Assembly (NCBI RefSeq): GCF_900091445.1
Contig: NZ_LT607733.1
Location: 5,111,001 to 5,175,000, forward strand
Source of the DNA: Micromonospora echinofusca
GTDB taxonomy: Bacteria > Actinomycetota > Actinomycetes > Mycobacteriales > Micromonosporaceae
DNA length: 64,000 nt
Direction: 5' to 3'
The notes beneath the pieces are model-generated. The model was given only the letters and a program-made list of their open reading frames with translations, did not search any database and had not been told where the DNA came from. Of the stretch, positions 50,416 to 60,009 are shown in pieces (position 1 is the stretch's first letter; each line of letters begins with the position of its first letter). The position numbers and the translations under genes are program-made.

Positions 50416-51947
50416 CCGTGACCATCCTGCCCACCGGGATCTCCCCCGCCGACGTGCTCGCCGTGGCGCGCGGCTCCGCCAAGGTCGTGCTCGACCCGGC
50501 CACCGTGGACGCCATGACCACCAGCCGGTCGATCGTCGACGGCATCGAGGCCGCCGGCCGCCCGGTCTACGGCGTCTCCACCGGCTTCGGCGCGCTGGCG
50601 AACACCTTCGTCGCGCCCGAGCGGCGGGCCGAGCTCCAGCACGCGCTGATCCGCTCGCACGCCGCCGGCGTGGGCGCGCCGATGCCGCGCGAGGTGGTCC
50701 GGGCCATGATGCTGCTACGGGTCCGCTCGCTGGCGCTCGGCCGCTCCGGGGTCCGGCCCCTGCTCGCCGAGGCGCTGGTCGACCTGCTCAACCACGACGT
50801 GACGCCGTGGGTGCCGGAGCACGGCTCGCTTGGCGCCTCCGGCGACCTGGCGCCGCTGGCGCACTGCGCGCTGGTGCTGCTCGGCGAGGGCTGGGTGCTC
50901 GGGCCGGCCGGCGAGCGGCTGCCGGCCGCCGACGCGCTGCGCCGGGCCGGGCTGACGCCGGTCGGGCTGGCCGCGAAGGAAGGGCTGGCGCTGATCAACG
51001 GCACCGACGGCATGCTCGGCATGCTGCTGCTGGCGATCCACGACGCCGCGCACCTGTTCACGATGGCCGACGTCACCGCCGCCCTCGCCATCGAGGCGAT
51101 GCTCGGCTCGGAGCGGCCGTTCCTGCCGGAGCTGCACGCCATCCGGCCGCACCCCGGGCAGTCGGCCTCGGCGGCGAACATCCACCGGCTGCTCCAGGAC
51201 TCCCGGGTGATGGACTCGCACCGCGACGACCTGGCGCACGCGGTGCAGGACGCGTACTCGATGCGGTGCGCGCCGCAGGTCGCCGGGGCGGCCCGGGACA
51301 CGCTGGACTTCGTCCGCACGGTGGCCGGCCGGGAGCTGGTCTCGGTGGTGGACAACCCGGTGGTGCTGCCCGACGGCCGCGTCGAGTCGACCGGGAACTT
51401 CCACGGCGCGCCGCTCGGCTTCGCCGCGGACTTCCTCGCCATCGCCGCCGCCGAGGTGGGCGCGATCGCCGAGCGCCGGGTGGACCGGCTGCTCGACGTC
51501 ACCCGGTCCCGGGACCTGCCGGCCTTCCTCTCCCCCGACGCCGGCGTCAACTCCGGGCTGATGATCGCCCAGTACACGGCGGCCGGGATCGTCGCGGAGA
51601 ACCGCCGGCTCGCCGCGCCCGCGTCGGTGGACTCGCTGCCCACCAGCGGGATGCAGGAGGACCACGTCTCGATGGGCTGGGCGGCGGCCAAGAAGCTGCG
51701 CACCGTGCTGGACAACCTGACCAGCCTGCTCGCCGTCGAGCTGCTCGCCGGCGTACGCGGGCTCCAGCTGCGCGCGCCGCTCGACCCGTCGCCGGCCGGC
51801 CGGGCCGCCGTCGCGGCGCTCGGCGGCATCGCGGGGGAACCCGGGCCGGACGTCTTCCTGGCCCCGCTGATGGAGGCCGCCCGGGCCGTGGTGGCCGGGC
51901 CCGACCTGCGCGCCGCCATCGAGCGCGAGATCGGGACCCTGGACTGA
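50412..51947 (+). CDS. hutH: Histidine ammonia-lyase
   Basis: 511 residues. The MIO prosthetic group forms from Ala142-Ser143-Gly144 in [65 protein letters not shown] and [20 protein letters not shown] are also conserved. It turns L-histidine into urocanate, the first step of the pathway although last in the operon. The ATG overlaps the hutI stop (ATGA). A strong hairpin follows. Confidence 0.96.
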   Translation: MTVTILPTGISPADVLAVARGSAKVVLDPATVDAMTTSRSIVDGIEAAGRPVYGVSTGFGALANTFVAPERRAELQHALIRSHAAGVGAPMPREVVRAMMLLRVRSLALGRSGVRPLLAEALVDLLNHDVTPWVPEHGSLGASGDLAPLAHCALVLLGEGWVLGPAGERLPAADALRRAGLTPVGLAAKEGLALINGTDGMLGMLLLAIHDAAHLFTMADVTAALAIEAMLGSERPFLPELHAIRPHPGQSASAANIHRLLQDSRVMDSHRDDLAHAVQDAYSMRCAPQVAGAARDTLDFVRTVAGRELVSVVDNPVVLPDGRVESTGNFHGAPLGFAADFLAIAAAEVGAIAERRVDRLLDVTRSRDLPAFLSPDAGVNSGLMIAQYTAAGIVAENRRLAAPASVDSLPTSGMQEDHVSMGWAAAKKLRTVLDNLTSLLAVELLAGVRGLQLRAPLDPSPAGRAAVAALGGIAGEPGPDVFLAPLMEAARAVVAGPDLRAAIEREIGTLD

Positions 51948-51952
51948 CGGCC

Positions 51953-51986
51953 GCCCGGGCCACCGTCGCGCCACGGTGGCCCGGGC
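51953..51986 (+). terminator. Terminator of the hut operon
   Basis: Perfect 14-bp stem GCCCGGGCCACCGT/ACGGTGGCCCGGGC with a 6-nt loop, 5 nt after the hutH stop. It may act both ways for the convergent AEC transporter gene. Confidence 0.88.
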
Positions 51987-51998
51987 GCCCGCCGGGTG

Positions 51999-52922
51999 TC
52001 AGCCCGCCAGCACCGCCACCCCGATCAGCACGGGCACGGCGGTCACCGTCGACAGCAGGATCGAGTCGCGCGCCAGGACCGTGCCCCGGCCGTAGCGGAC
52101 CGCGTACACGAAGACGTTCTGCGCCGTCGGCAGGGCGGCGGTGACCGTGCAGGCCAGCACGAGGGCGGCCGGCAGCCCCATCGCGAAGCGCGCGACGAGG
52201 TAGGCGACGGCGGGCTGGGCCACGGTCTTGAGGACGACCGCGAGGCGTACGTCCCGACCGGTGTCGCCGGAGCCGGGCCGCGGCGCGCCGTGCAGGGAGA
52301 CGCCGTACGCGATCAGCGTGGCGGGGACCGCCATCGCCGCGACGAGTGCGATGGGCCGCAGCACCGGCTCCGGCGGCAGCCACCCCGTCAGGCTGGCCGC
52401 GACGCCCAGCGCGCACGCGACGGTGACCGGGTTGGTGAGCGGCTGGAGCACCACGGTGCCGAGCGACGGTCGCCTCTTCGCCGTCGCCGCCTCGAGGAAG
52501 GCGAACGCGACCGGCGTCACGACGACCAGCTGGAACATCAGGACGGGCGCGACGAACGCGGCGTCGCCGAGGACGTAGACGGCGACCGGGATGCCGATGT
52601 TCGCCGCGTTGACGTACGACGAGGCCAGCGCCCCGATCGTCGACTCCGCGACGGGGCGGCGCCAGCAGAGCCGCGCGACGGCCACGTACAGCGACGCCAC
52701 GGCGATGGTGCTCGTCACCGTCACGACCAGGGCGGACGAGACGATCGCGGGCACGTCGGCCCGGGCCACCGTCTGGAACAGCAGCGCCGGGGTCGCCACG
52801 AAGAACGCGACCCGGGAGAGGACGGTGGCCGCCTCCGGCCCCAGCACCCCGCCGCGACCGAGCGCGTAGCCGACGGCGATGACGGTGGCGATGACGGCGA
52901 AGCCCGTCAGCACCCCTCCCAC
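51999..52922 (-). CDS. AEC (auxin efflux carrier) family transporter
   Basis: 307 residues with nine or ten helices. GYALGRGGVLGPEAATVLSRVAFFVATPALLF, SSYVNAANIGIPVAVYVLGDAAFVAPVLMFQ, TNPVTVACALGVAASL and CTVTAALPTAQNVFVYAVRYG are family features (the conserved N-x-G-x-P and PTAQN). Members export small organic acids such as malate or malonate. GTG 52922 is 13 nt after the rdgB stop, so it may be the last gene of the rph-rdgB transcript, or simply adjacent. Confidence 0.87.
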   Translation of the reverse strand: MGGVLTGFAVIATVIAVGYALGRGGVLGPEAATVLSRVAFFVATPALLFQTVARADVPAIVSSALVVTVTSTIAVASLYVAVARLCWRRPVAESTIGALASSYVNAANIGIPVAVYVLGDAAFVAPVLMFQLVVVTPVAFAFLEAATAKRRPSLGTVVLQPLTNPVTVACALGVAASLTGWLPPEPVLRPIALVAAMAVPATLIAYGVSLHGAPRPGSGDTGRDVRLAVVLKTVAQPAVAYLVARFAMGLPAALVLACTVTAALPTAQNVFVYAVRYGRGTVLARDSILLSTVTAVPVLIGVAVLAG

Positions 52923-52935
52923 CGGGGCGGGGCCG

Positions 52936-53553
52936 TCAGCTCGCGGGCGGCAGCACCTTGGCGACCAGCTTGGCCAGCTCCCGCAGCGCCTTGCCCCGGT
53001 GGCTGACCGCGTCCTTCTCCTGCGGCGTCAGCTCCGCGTTGGTGCGGTCCTGCCCGTCGCCGAGGAAGATCGGGTCGTAGCCGAACCCGCCGTCGCCGCG
53101 CGGCGCCCGCAGCAGCCGCCCGGCCTGCCGGCCGTCGACCAGGTGCTCCTTGCCACCGGGCAGCACCAGCGCCACCGTGCAGACGAAGGACGCGGCCCGG
53201 TGCTCGTCGGGCAGGTCGGCGATCTGGTCCAGGACGAGCTGGAGGTTGGCCTGGTCGTTGCCGTGTCGGCCGGCCCAGCGGGCGCTGAACACCCCCGGCA
53301 TGCCGTTGAGGGCCTCGACGGCCAGCCCGGAGTCGTCGGCGATCGTCGGCAGGCCGGTGCGCCGGCAGCCCTCCCGCGCCTTGATCAGCGCGTTCTCGCC
53401 GAAGGTCAGGCCGGTCTCGGGCAGTTCCGGGTACTCCTCGACGTCGTCCAGCCCGATCAGGGCGACGCGGTGCGCGCCGAGCGCGCCGTCGAGGATCCGC
53501 TGGAGCTCGACGAGCTTCTTGCGGTTACGGGTGGCGAGCAGCACCTTGTTCAT
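52936..53553 (-). CDS. rdgB: Non-canonical purine NTP pyrophosphatase (RdgB/HAM1)
   Basis: 205 residues. [19 protein letters not shown] (TxNxxK signature), [41 protein letters not shown] and [20 protein letters not shown] are the HAM1 motifs. It hydrolyses ITP, dITP and XTP to monophosphates, preventing misincorporation. It overlaps rph by 4 nt (ATGA), the same gene pair as Rv1340-Rv1341 in mycobacteria. Confidence 0.96.
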   Translation of the reverse strand: MNKVLLATRNRKKLVELQRILDGALGAHRVALIGLDDVEEYPELPETGLTFGENALIKAREGCRRTGLPTIADDSGLAVEALNGMPGVFSARWAGRHGNDQANLQLVLDQIADLPDEHRAASFVCTVALVLPGGKEHLVDGRQAGRLLRAPRGDGGFGYDPIFLGDGQDRTNAELTPQEKDAVSHRGKALRELAKLVAKVLPPAS

Positions 53554-54278
53554 GAGAAGAGCGCCTTCCGCTGGGCTTCGGCCAGTTCCACGCAGCCGGC
53601 GACGGCCAGGTCGAGCAGGGCGTCGAGTTGCTCGCGGGCGAAGACGCCCGCCTCACCGGTGCCCTGCACCTCGACGAACTCGCCGGTGCCGGTGCACACC
53701 ACGTTCATGTCGACCTCGGCGGCCACGTCCTCGGCGTAGTCGAGGTCCAGCCGGGGCTCGCCGTCGATGATCCCGACGCTGATCGCGGCCACCGAGCGGT
53801 GCATCACCTTCTCGGGCTTGCCGACCAGCGACTTGCGCCCGGCCAGCCAGGTCACCGCGTCGTGCAGCGCCACGTACGCGCCGGTGATCGCGGCGGTGCG
53901 GGTGCCGCCGTCGGCCTGGAGCACGTCGCAGTCGAGCACGATCGAGTTCTCGCCGAGGGCCTTGAGGTCGATGGCGGCCCGCAGGCTCCGGCCGATCAGC
54001 CGGGAGATCTCGTGCGTACGCCCGCCGACGCGGCCCTTCACGCTCTCCCGGTCGGAGCGGGTGTTGGTGGCCCGCGGCAGCATCGCGTACTCGGCGGTCA
54101 CCCAGCCGAGCCCGGAGCCCTTGCGCCAGCGGGGCACCCCCTCCGTGACGCTGGCGGTGCAGAGCACCCGGGTGCCGCCGAACTCCACGAGCACCGAGCC
54201 CTCCGGATGGGTGCTCCAGCCCCGGGTCAACGTCACAGGTCGGAGTTCGTCGGGTCGCCGCCCGTCAGGTCGTGCCAT
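53550..54278 (-). CDS. rph: Ribonuclease PH
   Basis: 242 residues, full length. [89 protein letters not shown] and [17 protein letters not shown] are all signature. It is a phosphate-dependent 3' exonuclease that trims tRNA 3' ends. It is coupled to rdgB downstream; an Rv1339-like gene is 69 bp upstream on the same strand. Confidence 0.97.
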   Translation of the reverse strand: MARPDGRRPDELRPVTLTRGWSTHPEGSVLVEFGGTRVLCTASVTEGVPRWRKGSGLGWVTAEYAMLPRATNTRSDRESVKGRVGGRTHEISRLIGRSLRAAIDLKALGENSIVLDCDVLQADGGTRTAAITGAYVALHDAVTWLAGRKSLVGKPEKVMHRSVAAISVGIIDGEPRLDLDYAEDVAAEVDMNVVCTGTGEFVEVQGTGEAGVFAREQLDALLDLAVAGCVELAEAQRKALFS

Positions 54279-54346
54279 CCCTGCACCCTATGCGGTGCCC
54301 CGAGCGGTGCGCCCCGGGGTGTCCCGCCCCGGCGCGCGGCGGCCGG

Positions 54347-55093
54347 TCAGATCTCGTAGCTGGCGCCGGGCCGGACCACCTCGAGCGGCCCGTCGAAGGC
54401 GGCGCCGGCCGACTCCACGGTGTGTGCCTCGCTGCCCCAGGCCGCCACCAGGTGGGTGAGCAGCAGCCGGCCCACCCCCGCCTTGGTCGCCGCCTCGCCG
54501 GCCTCCCGGCCGGTCAGGTGCAGGTCCGGCGGGTTCTCCACGCCGTCGAGGTAGCTCGCCTCGCAGAGGAACGTGTCGGCGTCCTGGGCCAGCCGGAGCA
54601 GCGCGTCGCAGGGCGCGGTGTCCGAGGAGTAGCAGAGCACCCGGCCGTCGTGCTCCAGCCGGACGCCGTACGTCTCGACGGGGTGGTTGACCCGGTCGAC
54701 GGTGACGGCGAAGGGGCCGATCGGGAAGGTGCCGGGTTCGAGGGCGTAGAACTGGTAGACGTCCTCGACCGTGCTGTCCTCCTGCCCGTAGACGGCCGCC
54801 AGCCGGTCCGGCGCGCCCGACGGGGCGTAGACCGGCAGCGGCGGGCAGGGGCCGTCGGGGGCGTAGCGGCGCACCACCACGTACGAGGCGGCGTCGAGGA
54901 TGTGGTCGCAGTGCAGGTGGGTGAGGACGATAGCGTCGGGGGCGTGCAGCCCGGCGTAGCGCTGGAGGTTGGACAGCGACCCGGAGCCGAAGTCGACCAG
55001 CAGTCGGAAGCCGTCCGCCTCGACGAGGTAGGCCGAGCAGGGGGACTCGGGACCGGGGAAACTGCCCGCGCAGCCGAGGACGGTCAGTCGCAT
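54347..55093 (-). CDS. MBL-fold metallohydrolase, Rv1339-like (probable class II cAMP phosphodiesterase)
   Basis: 248 residues. Metal site THLHCDH (His59, His61, Asp63, His64), VDFGSGSLSNLQRYAGL at the N-terminus, HPVETYGVRLEHDGRVLCYSSDTAPCDALLRLA and GRLLLTHLVAAW. Length and gene order (before rph and rdgB, after cysM) match Rv1339 of M. tuberculosis, reported as an atypical class II cAMP phosphodiesterase; older annotation is RNase Z-like. ATG 55093 overlaps the end of a short upstream frame. Confidence 0.85.
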   Translation of the reverse strand: MRLTVLGCAGSFPGPESPCSAYLVEADGFRLLVDFGSGSLSNLQRYAGLHAPDAIVLTHLHCDHILDAASYVVVRRYAPDGPCPPLPVYAPSGAPDRLAAVYGQEDSTVEDVYQFYALEPGTFPIGPFAVTVDRVNHPVETYGVRLEHDGRVLCYSSDTAPCDALLRLAQDADTFLCEASYLDGVENPPDLHLTGREAGEAATKAGVGRLLLTHLVAAWGSEAHTVESAGAAFDGPLEVVRPGASYEI

Positions 55094-55173
55094 CGAGTCA
55101 TCTCACTGTCACGCTGTGTAGTCTTCGCGTCGACGGTCCCGCCGTGGATGATCTCTACCGACGCGTACGCCAC
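55084..55173 (-). CDS. Possible 29-residue leaderless upstream ORF overlapping the Rv1339-like start
   Basis: GTG at 55173 lies 7 nt from TAGGCT (55181-55186) and opens a 29-codon frame (VAYASVEIIHGGTVDAKTTQ, then RDSEMTRCD) that stops 8 nt inside the phosphodiesterase gene. It would place translating ribosomes at that gene's ATG. It is too short to judge by composition, but the start architecture is that of this genome's leaderless genes. It may be a regulatory leader peptide, or chance. Confidence 0.4.
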   Translation of the reverse strand: MAYASVEIIHGGTVDAKTTQRDSEMTRCD

Positions 55174-55180
55174 GCAGGGC

Positions 55181-55186
55181 AGCCTA
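55181..55186 (-). promoter_or_regulatory. -10 element upstream of the Rv1339-like gene
   Basis: TAGGCT on the minus strand with a TTGT-containing stretch about 15-17 nt upstream. It lies about 90 bp before the phosphodiesterase ATG and 7 nt before the small ORF's GTG. Confidence 0.5.
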
Positions 55187-55332
55187 CGCGCGCCCGCGCG
55201 GCGACAAGAGTCATCCACTGGAAGTTGTCATCAACGTGACATCCCGCCGCGCCGGCCGCACCGCCGGCGTGACGAGACGCCGTCCGGCGGTAGCGCTGGG
55301 TGAGTGGACCGGCCGGGCCACGAGCCCCGACG

Positions 55333-55372
55333 CGTGGCCGGGCCGCCGACGGGTGTCGGCGGCCCGGCCACG
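55333..55372 (-). terminator. Terminator of the mec-cysO-cysM gene set
   Basis: Perfect 18-bp stem (55333-55350 with 55355-55372), GGGT loop, 5 nt after the cysM stop on the minus strand. It separates cysM from the Rv1339-like gene. Confidence 0.88.
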
Positions 55373-55377
55373 GGACG

Positions 55378-56784
<1,407 letters not shown>

Positions 56785-57273
56785 TCAGCGGCCGGAACAC
56801 TCGTAGTCGACCGTCGCCGGGCTCTGCCCGAACATGTAGGACTGCACGGCGTGCGGGTCCACCCCCGCCTCCACGATCCGGACCGGCTCCTCGGTCACCA
56901 CGCCGTCGACGATCCGGAAGGAGCGGATCTCCTCCGAGTCGGGGTCGCGGGTGGAGACCAGCAGGTAGTGCGCGCCGGGTTCACCGGCGAAGGAGATGTC
57001 CGTCCGGGACGGGTACGCCTCCGTGGCGGTGTGCGAGTGGTAGATGACGACGGGCTCCTCGTCCCGGTCGTCCATCTCGCGCCACACCCGCAACTGCTCC
57101 ATCGAGTCGAACTCGTAGAACGTCATGGAACGGGCGGCGTTGTCCATCGGGATGTGCCGGGCGGGGGTGTCGCTGCCGGCGGGACCGGCGACCACGCCAC
57201 AGGCCTCGTCGGGGTGGTCCCGACGAGCGTGGGCGACGATCGCCTCGACGATCGACCGGTCGATGCTCAGCAC
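56785..57273 (-). CDS. mec: Mec, JAMM-motif metallopeptidase releasing cysteine from CysO-Cys
   Basis: 162 residues. JAMM zinc site: Glu23 (DEACGVVAG), His79-x-His81 (YHSHTATEAYP) and Asp92 (SRTD), with EAYPSRTDISFAGEPGAHYLLVSTRD typical of Mec. In M. tuberculosis it cleaves the CysO-cysteine amide, regenerating CysO. Start GTG 57273 lies 7 nt from TAGGCT, giving a leaderless operon start; a longer frame upstream is rejected. cysO follows 73 bp later. Confidence 0.92.
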   Translation of the reverse strand: MLSIDRSIVEAIVAHARRDHPDEACGVVAGPAGSDTPARHIPMDNAARSMTFYEFDSMEQLRVWREMDDRDEEPVVIYHSHTATEAYPSRTDISFAGEPGAHYLLVSTRDPDSEEIRSFRIVDGVVTEEPVRIVEAGVDPHAVQSYMFGQSPATVDYECSGR

Positions 57274-57280
57274 GTGCTCC

Positions 57281-57286
57281 AGCCTA
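57281..57286 (-). promoter_or_regulatory. -10 element of mec-cysO-cysM (leaderless)
   Basis: TAGGCT on the minus strand, 7 nt before GTG 57273. Confidence 0.55.
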
Positions 57287-57326
57287 ACGCGTACCTGCCG
57301 CGACCTTAAGGTGGCGACGGTCACGA

Positions 57327-57827
57327 CTAGTCGATCAGGGCGTTGAGCAGGGATTCCTGGAGATAACCGAGGTACGCGTAGACCGACAGTTGGAACACCC
57401 GGCTGGAGGTCGGATCCTCCGCGACCGCGTCGTCGAGCTCCTCGCCGAGGTCGGTGCCGTCCTTGATCTCCAGCCGGACGCCCATCGCCAGCCGGGCGTC
57501 GTTGAGCGCCCGCAGCCACGCCTCGGCCGCCTCCGCGTCGAGGCGCACCTCGCCGCCGGCCGAGTCGGGCAGCGAGGCGAGGATCGCCCCCGCCTGGTCG
57601 ATCTTGGCGGTCTTCAGGTCGCCCTCGGTGTAGCGGCGGAACTCGGCGGTGCCGGACGCGTCGTCCGGGTAGACCTCGGGAAAGAGCCGGCCCACCACCG
57701 GATCGGTGTGGTCGAAGCCGTCGGTGAGCAGCCCCACCACCTCGGATGCCACCTTGCGCAGCACCCGCACCTCGTCGACGGCGAAGGTGGCGACGTAGCG
57801 GTCGCCCTGGCGACGGAACATGCTCAC
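57327..57827 (-). CDS. DUF2017 family protein (Rv1332-like)
   Basis: 166 residues. [58 protein letters not shown] and [21 protein letters not shown] define DUF2017. It is always next to clpS in actinobacteria, including Rv1331-Rv1332, and has no known activity. GTG 57827 overlaps the clpS stop (GTGA); an ATG two codons later is an alternative. Confidence 0.88.
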   Translation of the reverse strand: MSMFRRQGDRYVATFAVDEVRVLRKVASEVVGLLTDGFDHTDPVVGRLFPEVYPDDASGTAEFRRYTEGDLKTAKIDQAGAILASLPDSAGGEVRLDAEAAEAWLRALNDARLAMGVRLEIKDGTDLGEELDDAVAEDPTSSRVFQLSVYAYLGYLQESLLNALID

Positions 57828-58114
57828 GACCGGTCCACCGTCGCCCACAGCCCGTACGCGTGCAGCTGCGACGCGTCGTGCTCCATCCGCTCCCGGGCGC
57901 CGCTGGAGACCACGGCGCGGCCCTTGTGGTGCACGTCGAGCATCAACTGTTCCGCCTTCTCCCGGCTGTAGCCGAAGAGCTTCTGAAAGACCCAGGTCAC
58001 GTACGTCATGAGGTTGACCGGGTCGTCCCACACGATCGTCACCCACGGCCGATCGGACGCCGGCACCTCGTCGGTGTCCGGCGTTTCGACAGGTGCAACC
58101 TGCGGAGCCGCCAT
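57824..58114 (-). CDS. clpS: ATP-dependent Clp protease adaptor ClpS
   Basis: 96 residues. A flexible acidic N-terminus ([14 protein letters not shown]) precedes the ClpS core: [67 protein letters not shown]. The D-D-P-V-N and M-x3-H segments form the N-degron pocket. It delivers N-end rule substrates to ClpC/ClpA-ClpP. ATG 58114 is used; ATG 58123 and the much longer frame upstream are alternatives lacking family similarity. Confidence 0.94.
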   Translation of the reverse strand: MAAPQVAPVETPDTDEVPASDRPWVTIVWDDPVNLMTYVTWVFQKLFGYSREKAEQLMLDVHHKGRAVVSSGARERMEHDASQLHAYGLWATVDRS

Positions 58115-58262
58115 GCCCCCCATCGTGCCACCGGATTCGGCGAACCGAGGAACCGGAACGCCGGACCGGCGTGGATCACCGCGTCCGGCCTGGTCAGGGG
58201 CGTCGGCGGCAACCAGCGGCGGCCTCGGCCCGGTGCCGACGCCGCGAGCGGACGGGCCGCCC

Positions 58263-59807
58263 TCAGGCGAGCAGGATGCCGTGGTCGACAGCATCGGAGA
58301 GCACCCCGTCCAGGGAGAGCCGGACCACCTCGAACCGCCGGGACACTTCCCGGGACAGCTCGAGTTCGACCTCGCGCAGCGCGCGCTGTGCCCAGGCGCG
58401 GGCGGCGTTGGAGTCGCGGTTGCCGGGGCTGCGCCAGTGCTGCCAGCAGCCGCCGGAGAGGGCCACGGCCACCGGCGGGAGCACCTCCACGCGCTCCACG
58501 CAGGGGTGGCTCGCCAGGGCGTCGGCCGCCCCGGCGCCGGTCAGCCCCGCCACACCGCCGGTGCTGGTGACCAGCAGCACCCGGTCCAGCTCGTGCTCGC
58601 CCCGGTGGTCCGTCAGGGCCCAGCGCACCGGGGCGTACAGGCGCCGACGGACGCCTACCGGCAGCGGCGCGCCGAAGACCCGGCCGGCCGCCTCGTCGAT
58701 GAGCCCCCGCACCGCCTCGTCGCACTGGGCGGTCGCCAGCAGCGACAGCGCCTCCATCTCCCGGTCGAGCAGCTGCGGCAGGCCGGCGCAGCCGACCCCG
58801 AAGACGATCTCCTGGACCACGCGGAGGTGGATGCTCGCCAGCTCCAGGGCGAGGTGCTGGCGGATGCGCCGGGAGGAGGAGCGGGCCTGCCGGTCGAGCT
58901 GCTCCGACCAGTCGCCCGGCTCGGCCACCACCGGCACCCGGCCGTGCGAGCCGGGCAGCACCGGCGGTTCGGCGCTCGCGCGCCGCAGCCCCTCGTCGGC
59001 GGCCCAGCCGACCAGGGCCCGGCGCAGGTCCGCCCCGTCGTCCGCCGCCGCTAGCGGGAACCAGCGGGCGCCGGCGAGCCCGGGGACGGCGGCCAGCAGG
59101 GCCGCCCGGTGCGCCTCGACGGTGACCGCGACGGAATCCACCGGCGCGGTGGCCAGCCCGACGGACACCCCCGTGTCCTCCGTCGTCGCCGCGTCCTCTC
59201 CCAGCGGGGCCCAGCCGCCCGCGCCCGGGGTCACCGCGAAGACGACCTCGACCCCGGCGCGGGCCAGGTCGGCGAGCAGGTGCAGCTCGACGGCGGCGAA
59301 GGCCTGGTCGGCGGCGATCACGAAGAGCACCGCCCCGGACCGGACCGCCGCGTCGAGCAGCAGTTGGCCGCCGGCCACCCCGAGCGACCCGGTGTCGGGC
59401 GTGTCGACGAGGCTGAAGTGCCGCAGCAGGGGCTCGGGCAGGCTCAGCTCGACCCGGCGCGGCGGGCGCGCGAGCGCCGGCCCGGCGGCCAGCCGGTCGG
59501 CCCCGTAGGAGTGGGGCTGGCGGTAGCCGGGCACGTAGGCGGCCCGCGTCGGCACCCGGGAGTGGCTCACCACGAGCCAGCTGCCGGCCGGCACGGCGAG
59601 CATGGCGGGATCGAGCTGGAGCAGGCGGGCGAGCACCTCGGGCCGCCCCGCGCCGGCCGGGCCGACGCCGATCACGGCCAGCGGCTCCTCCGGCCGGGGT
59701 TCGGTCGCCCCCAGCCGGACGGGCAGTCGCCCCCGACGGGGCAGCTCGGCCGCCGCGGCGACGTCGCCGTCGGGCACTCCGACGGCGGGGAGAGGGCCGG
59801 GCTTCAT
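58263..59807 (-). CDS. Degenerate dynamin-like GTPase-fold protein
   Basis: 514 residues. [21 protein letters not shown] (about 43-63) occupies the P-loop position but lacks the Lys and Ser/Thr of GxxxxGK[ST]. [14 protein letters not shown] (about 130-143) is a switch II-like DTP motif. [12 protein letters not shown] near 190 sits where TKxD would bind guanine, also lost. The C-terminal 200 residues are helical with Arg-rich clusters ([22 protein letters not shown]), as in dynamin stalks. It probably no longer hydrolyses GTP. GGGAGG supports ATG 59807. It is divergent from the LAL gene and upstream of clpS. Confidence 0.6.
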   Translation of the reverse strand: MKPGPLPAVGVPDGDVAAAAELPRRGRLPVRLGATEPRPEEPLAVIGVGPAGAGRPEVLARLLQLDPAMLAVPAGSWLVVSHSRVPTRAAYVPGYRQPHSYGADRLAAGPALARPPRRVELSLPEPLLRHFSLVDTPDTGSLGVAGGQLLLDAAVRSGAVLFVIAADQAFAAVELHLLADLARAGVEVVFAVTPGAGGWAPLGEDAATTEDTGVSVGLATAPVDSVAVTVEAHRAALLAAVPGLAGARWFPLAAADDGADLRRALVGWAADEGLRRASAEPPVLPGSHGRVPVVAEPGDWSEQLDRQARSSSRRIRQHLALELASIHLRVVQEIVFGVGCAGLPQLLDREMEALSLLATAQCDEAVRGLIDEAAGRVFGAPLPVGVRRRLYAPVRWALTDHRGEHELDRVLLVTSTGGVAGLTGAGAADALASHPCVERVEVLPPVAVALSGGCWQHWRSPGNRDSNAARAWAQRALREVELELSREVSRRFEVVRLSLDGVLSDAVDHGILLA

Positions 59808-59997
59808 CGAAAGCGGCCTCCCGTGGCAGGCGACCGGCAGCGGCCGGCCGCGTGGAAACGTCCGGTGAGGGCACCCGGATGCCGGAAGAGTACGGGCGAC
59901 CGGGCCCCCGGACCGAACACTTCGAATACTCAGGGGTAACCACGAGACTACTCAACTTCGGTGCGTGACGAAGTGCACGCGGACGGATTCCGGTCGA

Positions 59998-60003
59998 TAT
60001 GCT
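59998..60003 (+). promoter_or_regulatory. -10 element of the LAL regulator gene (leaderless)
   Basis: TATGCT with 6 nt to ATG 60010. Confidence 0.5.
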
Positions 60004-60009
60004 GCCCCG

